From Clostridiales bacterium UBA2432 (GTDB lineage: Bacteria > Bacillota > Clostridia > Lachnospirales > Vallitaleaceae), in the NCBI GenBank assembly GCA_002342805.1, contig DDQW01000015.1:94713-116453 (forward strand): DNA of 21,741 nt, in the 5' to 3' direction. Positions 6,909 through 14,940 of the stretch are shown here, one piece after another. A program made the translations under genes and the position numbers. The notes under the pieces were generated by a model. The model saw only the letters and a list, made by a program, of their open reading frames with translations, made no database searches and had not been told where the DNA came from. Within the stretch, counting starts at the first letter, position 1. Each line of letters starts with the position of its first letter.

Positions 6909-8918
6909 TTATTTTAATATTTGAAAGAAGAAGAAACTAACCACGTAGGCCACAAGAAGTTGATATCCCAAAGAAAACCACATCCACTTCCAGGACCTTG
7001 TTTCACTTTTAATGACGCCGAGCGTTGCTACGCAAGGGGTATATAATAAGGAGAAAACCATAAAGGCATATGCACTTGCCGGCGTAAAACCAATGGTGCT
7101 TAAGGCCGAATAAAGCCCGACTTCACCGACTCCATAAATCACACTCATACTGCTAACAACAATTTCTTTGCCTAATACACCTGCAATCAAGGCTAGCGCA
7201 GCCTGCCAATCTCCAAAACCAAGAGGCGTAAAAATAGGGGCTATTAAACGACCTAGATCAGCACCTAGACTTTCAGTCATTGCCACTTTTCCGGAAAAAT
7301 TAAATTCAAGAACAAACCACAAAACCACTGAGGCCACAAAAATAATGGTTCCGGCACGTTCTAAGTACTCACGCACCTTTTCCCACACAAAAATACCGGT
7401 TGTCTTTAATGCCGGTCGTTTGTAGCTTGGAAGTTCAAGAATGAGTCCTGAATTTTCACTTTTGCCCATAAATTTCCTAAAGAGCAAGGCCATAATAATC
7501 GAAATAACAATACCTAAAAAATATAGAGAAAGTGCAATAAGAATTTCACGGCCGGGGAAAAAGGCCCGGGAAAATAACACATAGATGGGAAATCTAGCAC
7601 TACAGGACATGAATGGTGTTATTAAAATTGTAATCAAACGATCCTTTTCATTATTAAGACTTCGTGTTGTCATGATTGCAGGAACCGTACATCCAAATCC
7701 TAGAATAAGGGGAATAACGGCCTTGCCATTAAGTCCGATCCGGCTCATGTTTTTATCCATGATGAGGGCAACACGAGCCATATATCCCGTGTCTTCTAAT
7801 AAACTCATGGCAATAAAGAGAGCAGCAATGTTTGGCAAGAAGATTAAGATACCGCCAACGCCACCTATAACACCATCAGCAATAAGTGAAATTAGCCAAT
7901 CTGCAACATTCCACTCCGTCATTAAGCGTGTTAATGAGCTACCGAACCACCCAATTCCGGATTCAAATAAATCCGCAAAATAGTTACCTACGGTAAATGT
8001 AAATGTAAATACTAAAAGCATCATCACCAGAAAAATCGGAATGCCTAAAATCGGATGGGTTACAAGGGCATCTATTTTATCTGATAGAATCTCACGGGGC
8101 TTGTTTTCTTTGGCAATCAAGACATCTTCAATAAAGCTTTCAATATATTCATATTTTCTTTTCCCTATTTCTTCTTCATAGGTTTCTTCCTGTCCAGGAA
8201 TATGGTCTTCAATAAAATGACGTTGATGATCAATCGGTAACTCTTCAATAGATTCATCCCGAAGTTTACTCAATATTTCATGATCATTTTCAACGACTTT
8301 CATACTTAACCAACGTAAAAGGAAAGCATTTACAGGAGTTTTTAGATGTATTTTTGATGCAACTTCTTGAATTTTACTTTCAATTGTTTCTCCATAGTCA
8401 ATACGAATCGGTTTATAGTCTTCTTTGTGTTTACTACTACGAATAACTTGATGCAATAACTTTGTAAGTCCTTTTTTTGAAACAGCTACAACTGGAATGA
8501 CCGGAACATTAAGGGCTCTTGATAGCTCTTCAATATCTATAGACATACCCCGCTCTTCTAATACATCAATCATGTTTAAAGCGATGATTACCGGACGTCC
8601 CAGTTCAATCAATTGAAGGGTCAAATACAAATTCCGCTCTAAATTGGACGCATCCACAATGTTAATAATGGTATCCGGATTAAAATTTAAAATATATTCA
8701 CGTGTTAGTATTTCCTCCAATGAATAGGGAGAAATACTATAGATTCCGGGCAAGTCAACTAAGGTAATGTTTTTTCCATCATGCTTAATCAGGCCTTCTT
8801 TTTTCTCGACAGTTACTCCCGGCCAGTTGCCAACTTTATGCTTGGCTCCTGTATAGGCGTTAAATAGTGTTGTCTTACCGCAATTTGGATTTCCCACTAA
8901 GGCTACTTTAATATGCAT
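6909..8918 (-). CDS. feoB: FeoB ferrous iron transporter
   Basis: FeoB is an inner-membrane Fe(II) uptake protein with a cytosolic G domain. Visible motifs are G1 GNPNCGKT (9-16), DLPG (55-58) and NMID (115-118), with the GDI-like helical region after them. From about residue 285 there is a polytopic membrane part with two Gate-type regions. The conserved cysteines are in GFGCTVPA (about 406), PFMSCSARFP (about 437) and YTPCVATLG (about 628). At 669 residues it is complete but lies at the short end of the family. It starts inside the last codons of feoA (11-base overlap), which indicates translational coupling. I see no obvious Fur-type palindrome upstream of feoA. Confidence 0.97.
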   Translation of the reverse strand: MHIKVALVGNPNCGKTTLFNAYTGAKHKVGNWPGVTVEKKEGLIKHDGKNITLVDLPGIYSISPYSLEEILTREYILNFNPDTIINIVDASNLERNLYLTLQLIELGRPVIIALNMIDVLEERGMSIDIEELSRALNVPVIPVVAVSKKGLTKLLHQVIRSSKHKEDYKPIRIDYGETIESKIQEVASKIHLKTPVNAFLLRWLSMKVVENDHEILSKLRDESIEELPIDHQRHFIEDHIPGQEETYEEEIGKRKYEYIESFIEDVLIAKENKPREILSDKIDALVTHPILGIPIFLVMMLLVFTFTFTVGNYFADLFESGIGWFGSSLTRLMTEWNVADWLISLIADGVIGGVGGILIFLPNIAALFIAMSLLEDTGYMARVALIMDKNMSRIGLNGKAVIPLILGFGCTVPAIMTTRSLNNEKDRLITILITPFMSCSARFPIYVLFSRAFFPGREILIALSLYFLGIVISIIMALLFRKFMGKSENSGLILELPSYKRPALKTTGIFVWEKVREYLERAGTIIFVASVVLWFVLEFNFSGKVAMTESLGADLGRLIAPIFTPLGFGDWQAALALIAGVLGKEIVVSSMSVIYGVGEVGLYSALSTIGFTPASAYAFMVFSLLYTPCVATLGVIKSETRSWKWMWFSLGYQLLVAYVVSFFFFQILK

Positions 8919-9171
8919 TATTGGGTCCTCTCTTTCCTAGGTCTTCTTTCGTCACTTCATTTACATCAATTTGCCGAAGTATAGCTTCACCTAAGGCCAC
9001 TCTTGATCCACGAATTCGCATTACATATGCGTGATTCCCCAATTTAGCCATGATTGTTATCCTTACCCCTTGGGTGATCCCCATGTTTTGAAGGTGCTTC
9101 TTTGTCTTTGCATCAACCTGAATATAATTCACTTCATATGTATGATTTTTCTGTCCATTATATAGCTTCAT
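8908..9171 (-). CDS. feoA: FeoA, SH3-like partner of FeoB
   Basis: This 87-residue soluble protein has the FeoA SH3-like beta-barrel pattern: a helix with KKHLQNMGITQG, followed by RITIMAKLGN and a strand ending RGSRVALGEAIL. FeoA proteins associate with FeoB and are needed for Fe(II) uptake. CGAGGTTAG precedes the ATG at proper spacing. It overlaps feoB by 11 bases and starts 27 bases after the upstream DUF445 gene, so all three may share a transcript. Confidence 0.92.
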   Translation of the reverse strand: MKLYNGQKNHTYEVNYIQVDAKTKKHLQNMGITQGVRITIMAKLGNHAYVMRIRGSRVALGEAILRQIDVNEVTKEDLGKRGPNNAY

Positions 9172-9198
9172 TTTCTAACCTCGTTTAAATGTCACTTG

Positions 9199-10380
9199 TT
9201 ATACTAGCAGTGTCAACAATCCCATAATAAAACCAAGCAGTGCACCAAACCAGGTTATTGCTTTTAATTCTTTATCAACGATACCAAAGATTAAACGCTC
9301 CACATCTGCAACACTAAAGTGATTGATTTCACTTTCGACAATCCGAGTAATATTAAATTGCTGAATAAAGACAGGTAAATGCGTTTGTGCAAAGTTTTTA
9401 TACGCTTGACAAACGCCTTTGCTAAAACTGTCTTTCATCTCATCCGTTAATTGAATTTCGATCTTTGCAAATGCAATTAAATATTCTTGAATATGTTCTG
9501 ACATTGCATTGCTACTTGCTATTTCAACGATTTCATCTTCAATCATAACGACGGCTTTTTCTGTAAGATGAATATATTCTTTTGAAGAAAGAACCGCTGA
9601 CACTTCTTTATCAAGAAACCCATCTATCTTATGACAGATAAACTGAACCATTTGTTCTTGATTTTCTTCTTCTTCAAGATATGTTTGACTATAGTCCACT
9701 AACATTGTGTATAAAGCTTCCGGCTGTACAAACATTGCTGCTAGGCCACCAAGTTTTTCAGATAGAATTTGATCAATCACTTGAATAATTTGAGATTTTA
9801 CATCCTCTTCTTCAAGTGCAGCAATGAGATATTTGGCAATATCTTCTTTATGAGATAGGATAATAGTGTTTAATTGATTAACTGTCTTTTCTCCGATGAC
9901 TTCATTTATTTTTTTTGAATAAGGAATTTTCCGGGCAATCGTTGCAAAAATTTGATTCTTAATCGTTTGATTATCCGAAAATTCTTTTGATAATTTCTCT
10001 TGTATTATCTCTGCAATCTTATGATACAGAGCTTCTTGCCCTTCTTTACTTGGATAGATTTGATCCATAATGGCATCAATGGATATGGGTCTAGATAATA
10101 GATCCCCTATAATATATGTCTGCAATTGTTCAATGACTTGCTTATTGGTCAGTTCTTTTAAAATCACTTCTTCTGTAAGTAAATTGTTTCCAACGGCTTG
10201 TCCTAAGCTTTTTGCAATACGTTTTTGTTCTCTCGGAATAACTCCGGGTGTAAACGGTATTCTAAATTTACCTATATAGGCTGCCTGATGTGGCTTAAAT
10301 AGCATTTTAATCGCTAGCCAATTTGTTGTATAGCCTATAATACTTCCTGCAATTGGTGTTACAATTGTCGCTAAATCCAT
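9199..10380 (-). CDS. DUF445 family membrane protein (YheB-like)
   Basis: This 393-residue protein has one hydrophobic segment at each end: about 2-22, containing GSIIGYTTNWLAIKMLFKP, and about 376-393, ending in a Leu-rich stretch. A long helical, charged middle lies between them. The N-terminal GYTTNWLAIKMLF and IPFTPGVIPREQKRIA blocks are the signature of DUF445, which includes Bacillus YheB. The function is unknown. The layout suggests an anchored helical bundle. AAAGGGG precedes the ATG. The gene sits directly upstream of feoA with a 27-base gap. I see no clear separate feo promoter, so co-expression with iron uptake is possible, but this is inference from spacing only. Confidence 0.85.
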   Translation of the reverse strand: MDLATIVTPIAGSIIGYTTNWLAIKMLFKPHQAAYIGKFRIPFTPGVIPREQKRIAKSLGQAVGNNLLTEEVILKELTNKQVIEQLQTYIIGDLLSRPISIDAIMDQIYPSKEGQEALYHKIAEIIQEKLSKEFSDNQTIKNQIFATIARKIPYSKKINEVIGEKTVNQLNTIILSHKEDIAKYLIAALEEEDVKSQIIQVIDQILSEKLGGLAAMFVQPEALYTMLVDYSQTYLEEEENQEQMVQFICHKIDGFLDKEVSAVLSSKEYIHLTEKAVVMIEDEIVEIASSNAMSEHIQEYLIAFAKIEIQLTDEMKDSFSKGVCQAYKNFAQTHLPVFIQQFNITRIVESEINHFSVADVERLIFGIVDKELKAITWFGALLGFIMGLLTLLV

Positions 10381-10410
10381 AAATGATAACCCCTTTCATA
10401 TACAGAATAG

Positions 10411-10419
10411 ATTGTATCA
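10411..10419 (-). promoter_or_regulatory. Extended -10 promoter of the DUF445 gene
   Basis: Minus strand TGA-TACAAT (10419-10411). A 17-base spacer would put the -35 at TGTACC, a poor match inside the ppdK terminator stem, so this looks like an extended -10 promoter beginning just after the terminator T tract. Confidence 0.6.
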
Positions 10420-10426
10420 TAAAATG

Positions 10427-10463
10427 AAAAAAAGGTACATACCATTTTCATGGTATGTACCTT
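10427..10463 (-). terminator. Rho-independent terminator of ppdK
   Basis: The 12-base perfect stem GGTACATACCAT (10434-10445) pairs with ATGGTATGTACC (10450-10461). On the minus strand it carries a GAAA tetraloop and is followed by seven T. It lies 15 bases past the ppdK stop. Confidence 0.95.
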
Positions 10464-10478
10464 GATATTTATAATTTA

Positions 10479-13100
10479 TTATCTGTTCAAGATTGCTGAA
10501 TGTGCTGCTGCAAGACGCGCAATTGGTACACGGAATGGTGAACAAGATACATAGTCAAGACCTGCTCTATGACAGAAGTCAATAGAAGATGGGTCACCAC
10601 CATGCTCTCCACAAATACCTAATTTGATATCTGGGCGAGTTTTACGTCCTTTTTCAACAGCCATTTCAACAAGTTGTCCAACACCAACTTGGTCTAAACG
10701 AGCAAATGGGTCTGACTCAAGAATTCCTTTTTTGTAGTAGTCGTCTAAGAAGCTACCTGCATCATCACGAGAGAATCCAAATGTCATTTGAGTCAAGTCA
10801 TTTGTACCAAATGAGAAGAACTCTGCTTCTTCAGCAATTAAGTCTGCAGTAAGTGCTGCTCTAGGAATCTCAATCATTGTACCGATTTTGTACTCAAGTT
10901 CAATACCGGATTCTTCGATAACTTTTTTCACTACATTAAGTACTACTTCCTTAACATATGCTAATTCTTTAACTTCACCAGCTAAAGGAATCATGATCTC
11001 AGGAATAACATTGATGCCTTTTTCCTTTTTCACTTCAACTGCAGCTTCGATGATTGCACGAGCTTGCATTTCAGCGATTTCAGGATAAGTAACTGCTAAA
11101 CGACATCCACGATGTCCAAGCATTGGGTTGAATTCATGTAGACTGTCAACCGTTGCTTTTAATTCGTCAAATGTAAGTCCCATGTCTTTTGCTAATTCAG
11201 CAATGTCTTCATCTTCATGAGGTAAGAACTCATGTAATGGTGGGTCAAGAAGACGTACAGTCATTGGACGATCTTGTAATGCTTCGTACATGCCTTTAAA
11301 GTCTGCTTTTTGAAAAGGAATAAGTTGCTCAAGAGCAGCTTTTCTTTCTTCAACAGAATTTGAAACGATCATTTTACGGATTTTAGGAATACGATCTTCT
11401 TCAAAGAACATATGCTCTGTACGGCAAAGTCCTACACCCTCAGCACCGAATTCAATCGCTTTAATAACATCTTTAGGACTATCTGCATTGGTACGTACTT
11501 TTAATGTACGAACTTTATCTGCCCATGCCATAAATGTTTGGAAATCTCCACTGATCTCAGGATCCACTGTTTTAACATCTTCAAGATAGATATTACCTGT
11601 AGAACCATCAAGTGAAATATATTCACCTTCGTTAATTGTTTTTCCATTTAACGTAAATGATTTTTCATCAGCAGCAATCTTAACGTTTGCACAACCAGAA
11701 ACACAGCAAGTACCCATACCACGAGCAACAACAGCTGCGTGAGATGTCATACCACCACGTACAGTTAAGATACCTTGTGCTGCATCCATACCTTCAATAT
11801 CTTCAGGTGATGTCTCTAAACGAACAAGGATAACGCGCTCACCACGTTTTTTTGCTTCAACAGCAGTATCTGCATTGAAGTAAACACGACCTGCAGCTGC
11901 TCCAGGAGAAGCTGGTAAGCCTTTGCCATGAACCTCTGCATCAGCAAGTGCTTTTACATCAAACATTGGATGTAATAATTGGTCTAATTGCTTAGGCTCA
12001 ACTTTAAGAAGTGCTTCTTCTTCTGTTACTTTACCTTCTTTTACAAGATCAACAGCAATACGAAGAGCTGCTTGAGCTGTTCTCTTACCATTACGTGTTT
12101 GTAAGAAGTAAAGTTTTTTGTTTTCTATTGTGAATTCCATATCTTGCATGTCTTTGTAATGATCTTCAAGACGATCTGCGATATCCATGAATTCTTTATA
12201 AACTTCAGGCATATCATCTTCGAGACGCTTGATTGGTTCTGGTGTACGAATACCTGCAACAACGTCTTCACCTTGTGCATTTAATAAGTACTCACCATAG
12301 ATACCAGCTTCTCCCGTTGATGGGTTACGTGTAAATGCAACACCAGTACCTGATGTATCACCCATATTACCATAAACCATTGTTTGAACGTTTACAGCTG
12401 TTCCCCATTTACCGGAGATATCATTCATTCTTCTATAGATAACGGCACGCTCATTATTCCATGAACCAAATACAGCTTTGATTGAATCTAATAATTGAGC
12501 TTTTGGATCTTGTGGGAATTCTGATCCTTCATGTTTTTTATAAAGTGCTTTAAACGCTTCAACAACTTCTTTTAAATCATCTGCGCTTAATTCTAAGTCA
12601 CTTTCGAAGCCTTTTTTCTCTTTGATATCATCTAAAACTCTCTCAAATTGAGATTTAGGTAAGCCTTTTACTACGTCTGAGAACATTTGAATAAAACGTC
12701 TGTATGAGTCATATGCAAATCTTGGGTTTTCTGTTGCTTTAGCAAAACCTTCAACAACTTCATCATTAAGTCCTAAGTTAAGTACTGTATCCATCATACC
12801 AGGCATAGATACTCTTGCACCTGAACGTACAGATACTAATAATGGAGAAGAGTTATCTCCGAAGTTCTTTCCATTGATTTTTTCGAGTTCAGCGATAGCG
12901 TCATCAATTTGTGCTAATACTTCATCAGATAGCATTTCACCATCGTCATAGTATTTGATACAAGCTTCCGTTGTCACTGTGAATCCTTGTGGAATCGGAA
13001 GACCTAAGTTGGTCATTTCGGAAAGGTTTGCACCTTTACCACCAAGTAGGTTTTTCATTGATTTGTCGCCTTCGTTGAACATATAAACAAATTTGCTCAT
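10479..13100 (-). CDS. ppdK: Pyruvate, phosphate dikinase
   Basis: PPDK interconverts pyruvate, ATP and phosphate with PEP, AMP and pyrophosphate. In anaerobes it can serve glycolysis with PPi or replenish PEP. The 873-residue length is typical. The N-terminal ATP-grasp part starts with FNEGDKSMKNLLGGKGANL. The swivelling domain has the catalytic His454 in GGMTSHAAVVARG. The C-terminal PEP/pyruvate barrel ends with GICGEHGGDPSS (Cys830) and SCSPFRVPIARLAAA. These match His455 and Cys831 of the clostridial enzyme within one residue. AGGAGG lies eight bases before the ATG, giving a near-ideal ribosome site. Codon use differs from its neighbours (few C-ending codons before Gly), which fits high expression. 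It is monocistronic between its own promoter and terminator. Confidence 0.98.
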   Translation of the reverse strand: MSKFVYMFNEGDKSMKNLLGGKGANLSEMTNLGLPIPQGFTVTTEACIKYYDDGEMLSDEVLAQIDDAIAELEKINGKNFGDNSSPLLVSVRSGARVSMPGMMDTVLNLGLNDEVVEGFAKATENPRFAYDSYRRFIQMFSDVVKGLPKSQFERVLDDIKEKKGFESDLELSADDLKEVVEAFKALYKKHEGSEFPQDPKAQLLDSIKAVFGSWNNERAVIYRRMNDISGKWGTAVNVQTMVYGNMGDTSGTGVAFTRNPSTGEAGIYGEYLLNAQGEDVVAGIRTPEPIKRLEDDMPEVYKEFMDIADRLEDHYKDMQDMEFTIENKKLYFLQTRNGKRTAQAALRIAVDLVKEGKVTEEEALLKVEPKQLDQLLHPMFDVKALADAEVHGKGLPASPGAAAGRVYFNADTAVEAKKRGERVILVRLETSPEDIEGMDAAQGILTVRGGMTSHAAVVARGMGTCCVSGCANVKIAADEKSFTLNGKTINEGEYISLDGSTGNIYLEDVKTVDPEISGDFQTFMAWADKVRTLKVRTNADSPKDVIKAIEFGAEGVGLCRTEHMFFEEDRIPKIRKMIVSNSVEERKAALEQLIPFQKADFKGMYEALQDRPMTVRLLDPPLHEFLPHEDEDIAELAKDMGLTFDELKATVDSLHEFNPMLGHRGCRLAVTYPEIAEMQARAIIEAAVEVKKEKGINVIPEIMIPLAGEVKELAYVKEVVLNVVKKVIEESGIELEYKIGTMIEIPRAALTADLIAEEAEFFSFGTNDLTQMTFGFSRDDAGSFLDDYYKKGILESDPFARLDQVGVGQLVEMAVEKGRKTRPDIKLGICGEHGGDPSSIDFCHRAGLDYVSCSPFRVPIARLAAAHSAILNR

Positions 13101-13169
13101 TAAAGTTTCCTCCTAAAAAGATTGTGATTTGTAATTAATATTACATTTATAGTAATAAGCTCGCTTTTT

Positions 13170-13178
13170 ATTATAACA
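13170..13178 (-). promoter_or_regulatory. Extended -10 promoter of ppdK
   Basis: Minus strand TGT-TATAAT (13178-13170) with a weak -35 (CTTTCA at 17 bases). The leader is about 60 bases and contains the small inverted repeat GTAAT-N4-ATTAC (13130-13143). The rest of the 13101-13249 gap shows no convincing terminator for glyS. Confidence 0.7.
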
Positions 13179-13249
13179 CAAAGAATAATTTATGAAAGTG
13201 TTTTTTTTGACAAACTTATTAGTTCCTTGATTTTTTCAGATTAAACCGC

Positions 13250-14638
13250 TTAAAAAGTAAAGTGTTCTTCAAAATACGCTTTTAAGTCCTCGATTTTAAT
13301 TCGCTCTTGTTCCATAGTATCTCGATGTCGAATAGTCACCGCTTGATCTTCAAGAGAATCAAAATCATAGGTAATGCAAAAAGGTGTACCAATCTCGTCT
13401 TGACGACGGTAACGTTTACCGATCGATCCACGATCATCATATTCTGCATTATATGTTTTTGACAATGTCGTAAATAATTCAGTTGCTTGTTCACCAAGTT
13501 TTTTAGATAAGGGCATAACCGCAACCTGAATCGGCGCTAATGCCGGATGAAAACGTAGAACTGTTCGTGAATCTCCGCCTTCTAGCTCTTCTTCATCGTA
13601 TGCTGCACATAGAAAAGCTAATGTTACTCGATCTGCACCAAGTGACGGCTCAATACAATAAGGGATATATTTTTCTTTTTTCTGGTCATCAAAATAAGTC
13701 ATGTCTTGACCACTTTCTGTTTGATGCGCCTTCAAATCAAAATCTGTACGGTCAGCAATACCCCATAGTTCTCCCCATCCGAACGGAAACAAGAACTCAA
13801 TGTCACTCGTTGCGTTACTATAGTGGGATAATTCTTCCGCACTATGATCACGTACGCGCATTTCTTCTTCTTTGATGCCTAAATTTTGAAGCCAATTTAT
13901 ACAGTAGTCTTTCCAATACTCAAACCATTCTAAATCCGTTCCCGGCTCACAGAAAAATTCTAATTCCATTTGCTCAAATTCACGCGTCCTAAAGGTAAAG
14001 TTACCCGGTGTGATTTCATTACGGAAGGATTTACCAACTTGACCTATACCAAAAGGTATTTTTTTACGGCTTGTTCGTTGTACGTTTTTAAAGTTAACAA
14101 ATATTCCTTGTGCTGTTTCCGGGCGAAGATAAATCGTGTTTGATGCATCTTCTGTAACTCCTTGGAAGGTCTTAAACATAAGATTAAATTGACGAATATC
14201 GGTAAAATTATGCGCTCCACAACTTGGACAATTTATATTATGTTCATCAATATAAGTCTTCATAGCTTCATTTGACCAAGAATCGACGGCTTCTTCACTT
14301 TCAAGACCTTCTTGTTTCATGTATTCTTCAATGAGTTGATCGGCTCTAAAGCGCTCTTTACATTCTCTACAATCCATTAATGGGTCATTGAATCCACCCA
14401 CATGACCGGAGGCCACCCAAACTTGTGGATTCATAAGAAGCGCACAATCGACACCCACATTCAATGGACTTTCTTTAATAAATTTTTGCCACCATGCTTT
14501 TTTTACATTATTTTTCAGTTCAACACCTAGCGGACCATAGTCCCAAGTATTTGCTAAACCTCCGTAAATCTCTGATCCAGGATATACAAAACCTCTTGCC
14601 TTGGCTAAGGCAACAACTTTTTCCATCGTTTTTTCCAT
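13250..14638 (-). CDS. glyS: Glycyl-tRNA synthetase, single-chain dimeric type
   Basis: This class II synthetase of the eukaryotic/archaeal-like homodimer type (sometimes called glyQS) is distinct from the alpha2-beta2 bacterial enzyme. The N-terminus reads GFVYPGSEIYGG and DYGPLGVELKNN. Two CxxC pairs (CREC near residue 88 and CPSC near 135) form a zinc-binding insertion. Motif 2 is in GKSFRNEITPGNFTFRTREFEQ (about 198-220), and motif 3 has EPSLGADR (about 328). An anticodon-binding domain ends the protein. The start is the ATG at 14636-14638, seven bases after AAAGGA (462 residues). An ATG 18 bases upstream lacks a ribosome site. Expression is controlled by the glycine T-box in the leader. 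Confidence 0.96.
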   Translation of the reverse strand: MEKTMEKVVALAKARGFVYPGSEIYGGLANTWDYGPLGVELKNNVKKAWWQKFIKESPLNVGVDCALLMNPQVWVASGHVGGFNDPLMDCRECKERFRADQLIEEYMKQEGLESEEAVDSWSNEAMKTYIDEHNINCPSCGAHNFTDIRQFNLMFKTFQGVTEDASNTIYLRPETAQGIFVNFKNVQRTSRKKIPFGIGQVGKSFRNEITPGNFTFRTREFEQMELEFFCEPGTDLEWFEYWKDYCINWLQNLGIKEEEMRVRDHSAEELSHYSNATSDIEFLFPFGWGELWGIADRTDFDLKAHQTESGQDMTYFDDQKKEKYIPYCIEPSLGADRVTLAFLCAAYDEEELEGGDSRTVLRFHPALAPIQVAVMPLSKKLGEQATELFTTLSKTYNAEYDDRGSIGKRYRRQDEIGTPFCITYDFDSLEDQAVTIRHRDTMEQERIKIEDLKAYFEEHFTF

Positions 14639-14675
14639 AACTATTTCCTTTCTCATTATACCTATTTAATTGCAC

Positions 14676-14719
14676 AAAAAAAGCAATCCTACGCCCTTGA
14701 AAGGGACGAATTGATTGCT
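14676..14719 (-). terminator. T-box-controlled intrinsic terminator
   Basis: Minus strand AGCAATC (14719-14713) pairs with GATTGCT (14688-14682). An inner TCCC/AGGG stem is also present, and a run of seven T (14682-14676) follows. The antiterminator built from the T-box sequence competes with it. Confidence 0.9.
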
Positions 14720-14888
14720 CACTCCGCGGTTCCACCCTAATTGATACATATCGTATCCTCTTAAGTAAATATTGCTCAAAAGCGCCCTTCATTCGCCACT
14801 TGTTCTAGTTCACACTATCCTAGAATCACTGAAGTCAAGCTCTTCGAATTACTCTTCTTTATCACTGCAATTATTCATTTTTCAAATC
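14676..14888 (-). ncRNA. Glycine T-box riboswitch in the glyS leader
   Basis: The hallmark T-box AGGGTGGAACCGCGG is at 14738-14724. Stem I begins near 14860, with the AGAGTAA element in GATAAAGAAGAGTAATTCG. A GGC glycine codon at 14786-14784 lies in GAAGGGCGCTTTTGAGCAA, which aligns by eye with the specifier region of known glyQS T-boxes. Uncharged tRNA-Gly would pair its anticodon with GGC and its 3' end with TGGA (14734-14731), favouring the antiterminator. The 5' end is set from the promoter and is approximate. Confidence 0.95.
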
Positions 14889-14894
14889 ATTTGA

Positions 14895-14924
14895 AGTATA
14901 TCATATCTCTAAGGAAAACGTCAA
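14895..14924 (-). promoter_or_regulatory. Promoter of the glyS T-box transcript
   Basis: Minus strand TTGACG (14924-14919), an 18-base spacer, then TATACT (14900-14895), preceded by TGA as an extended -10. It starts 17 bases after the stop of the upstream hypothetical gene. Confidence 0.8.
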
Positions 14925-14940
14925 CTAATTTTCGGATGCT

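Noticed and set aside
9172..9230. TTGACA near the end of the DUF445 gene as a feoA promoter
   Set aside because: No acceptable -10 lies 16-18 bases downstream; the match is explained by Leu codons in the C-terminal membrane segment.
10888..11088. Plus-strand open frame inside ppdK, and similar frames inside lepA, feoB and trpS
   Set aside because: They are antisense to strongly conserved coding regions, lack ribosome sites and show no recognisable protein pattern.
13200..13249. Small hairpin AACTAATAAGTT after glyS as a terminator
   Set aside because: Only four base pairs and followed by an A-rich rather than T-rich run in the direction of transcription.
14520..14792. Minus-strand open frame of 90 codons overlapping the start of glyS
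   Set aside because: It lies across the T-box leader and the first part of glyS in another frame, has no ribosome site and no family resemblance; the conserved T-box sequence explains this stretch.
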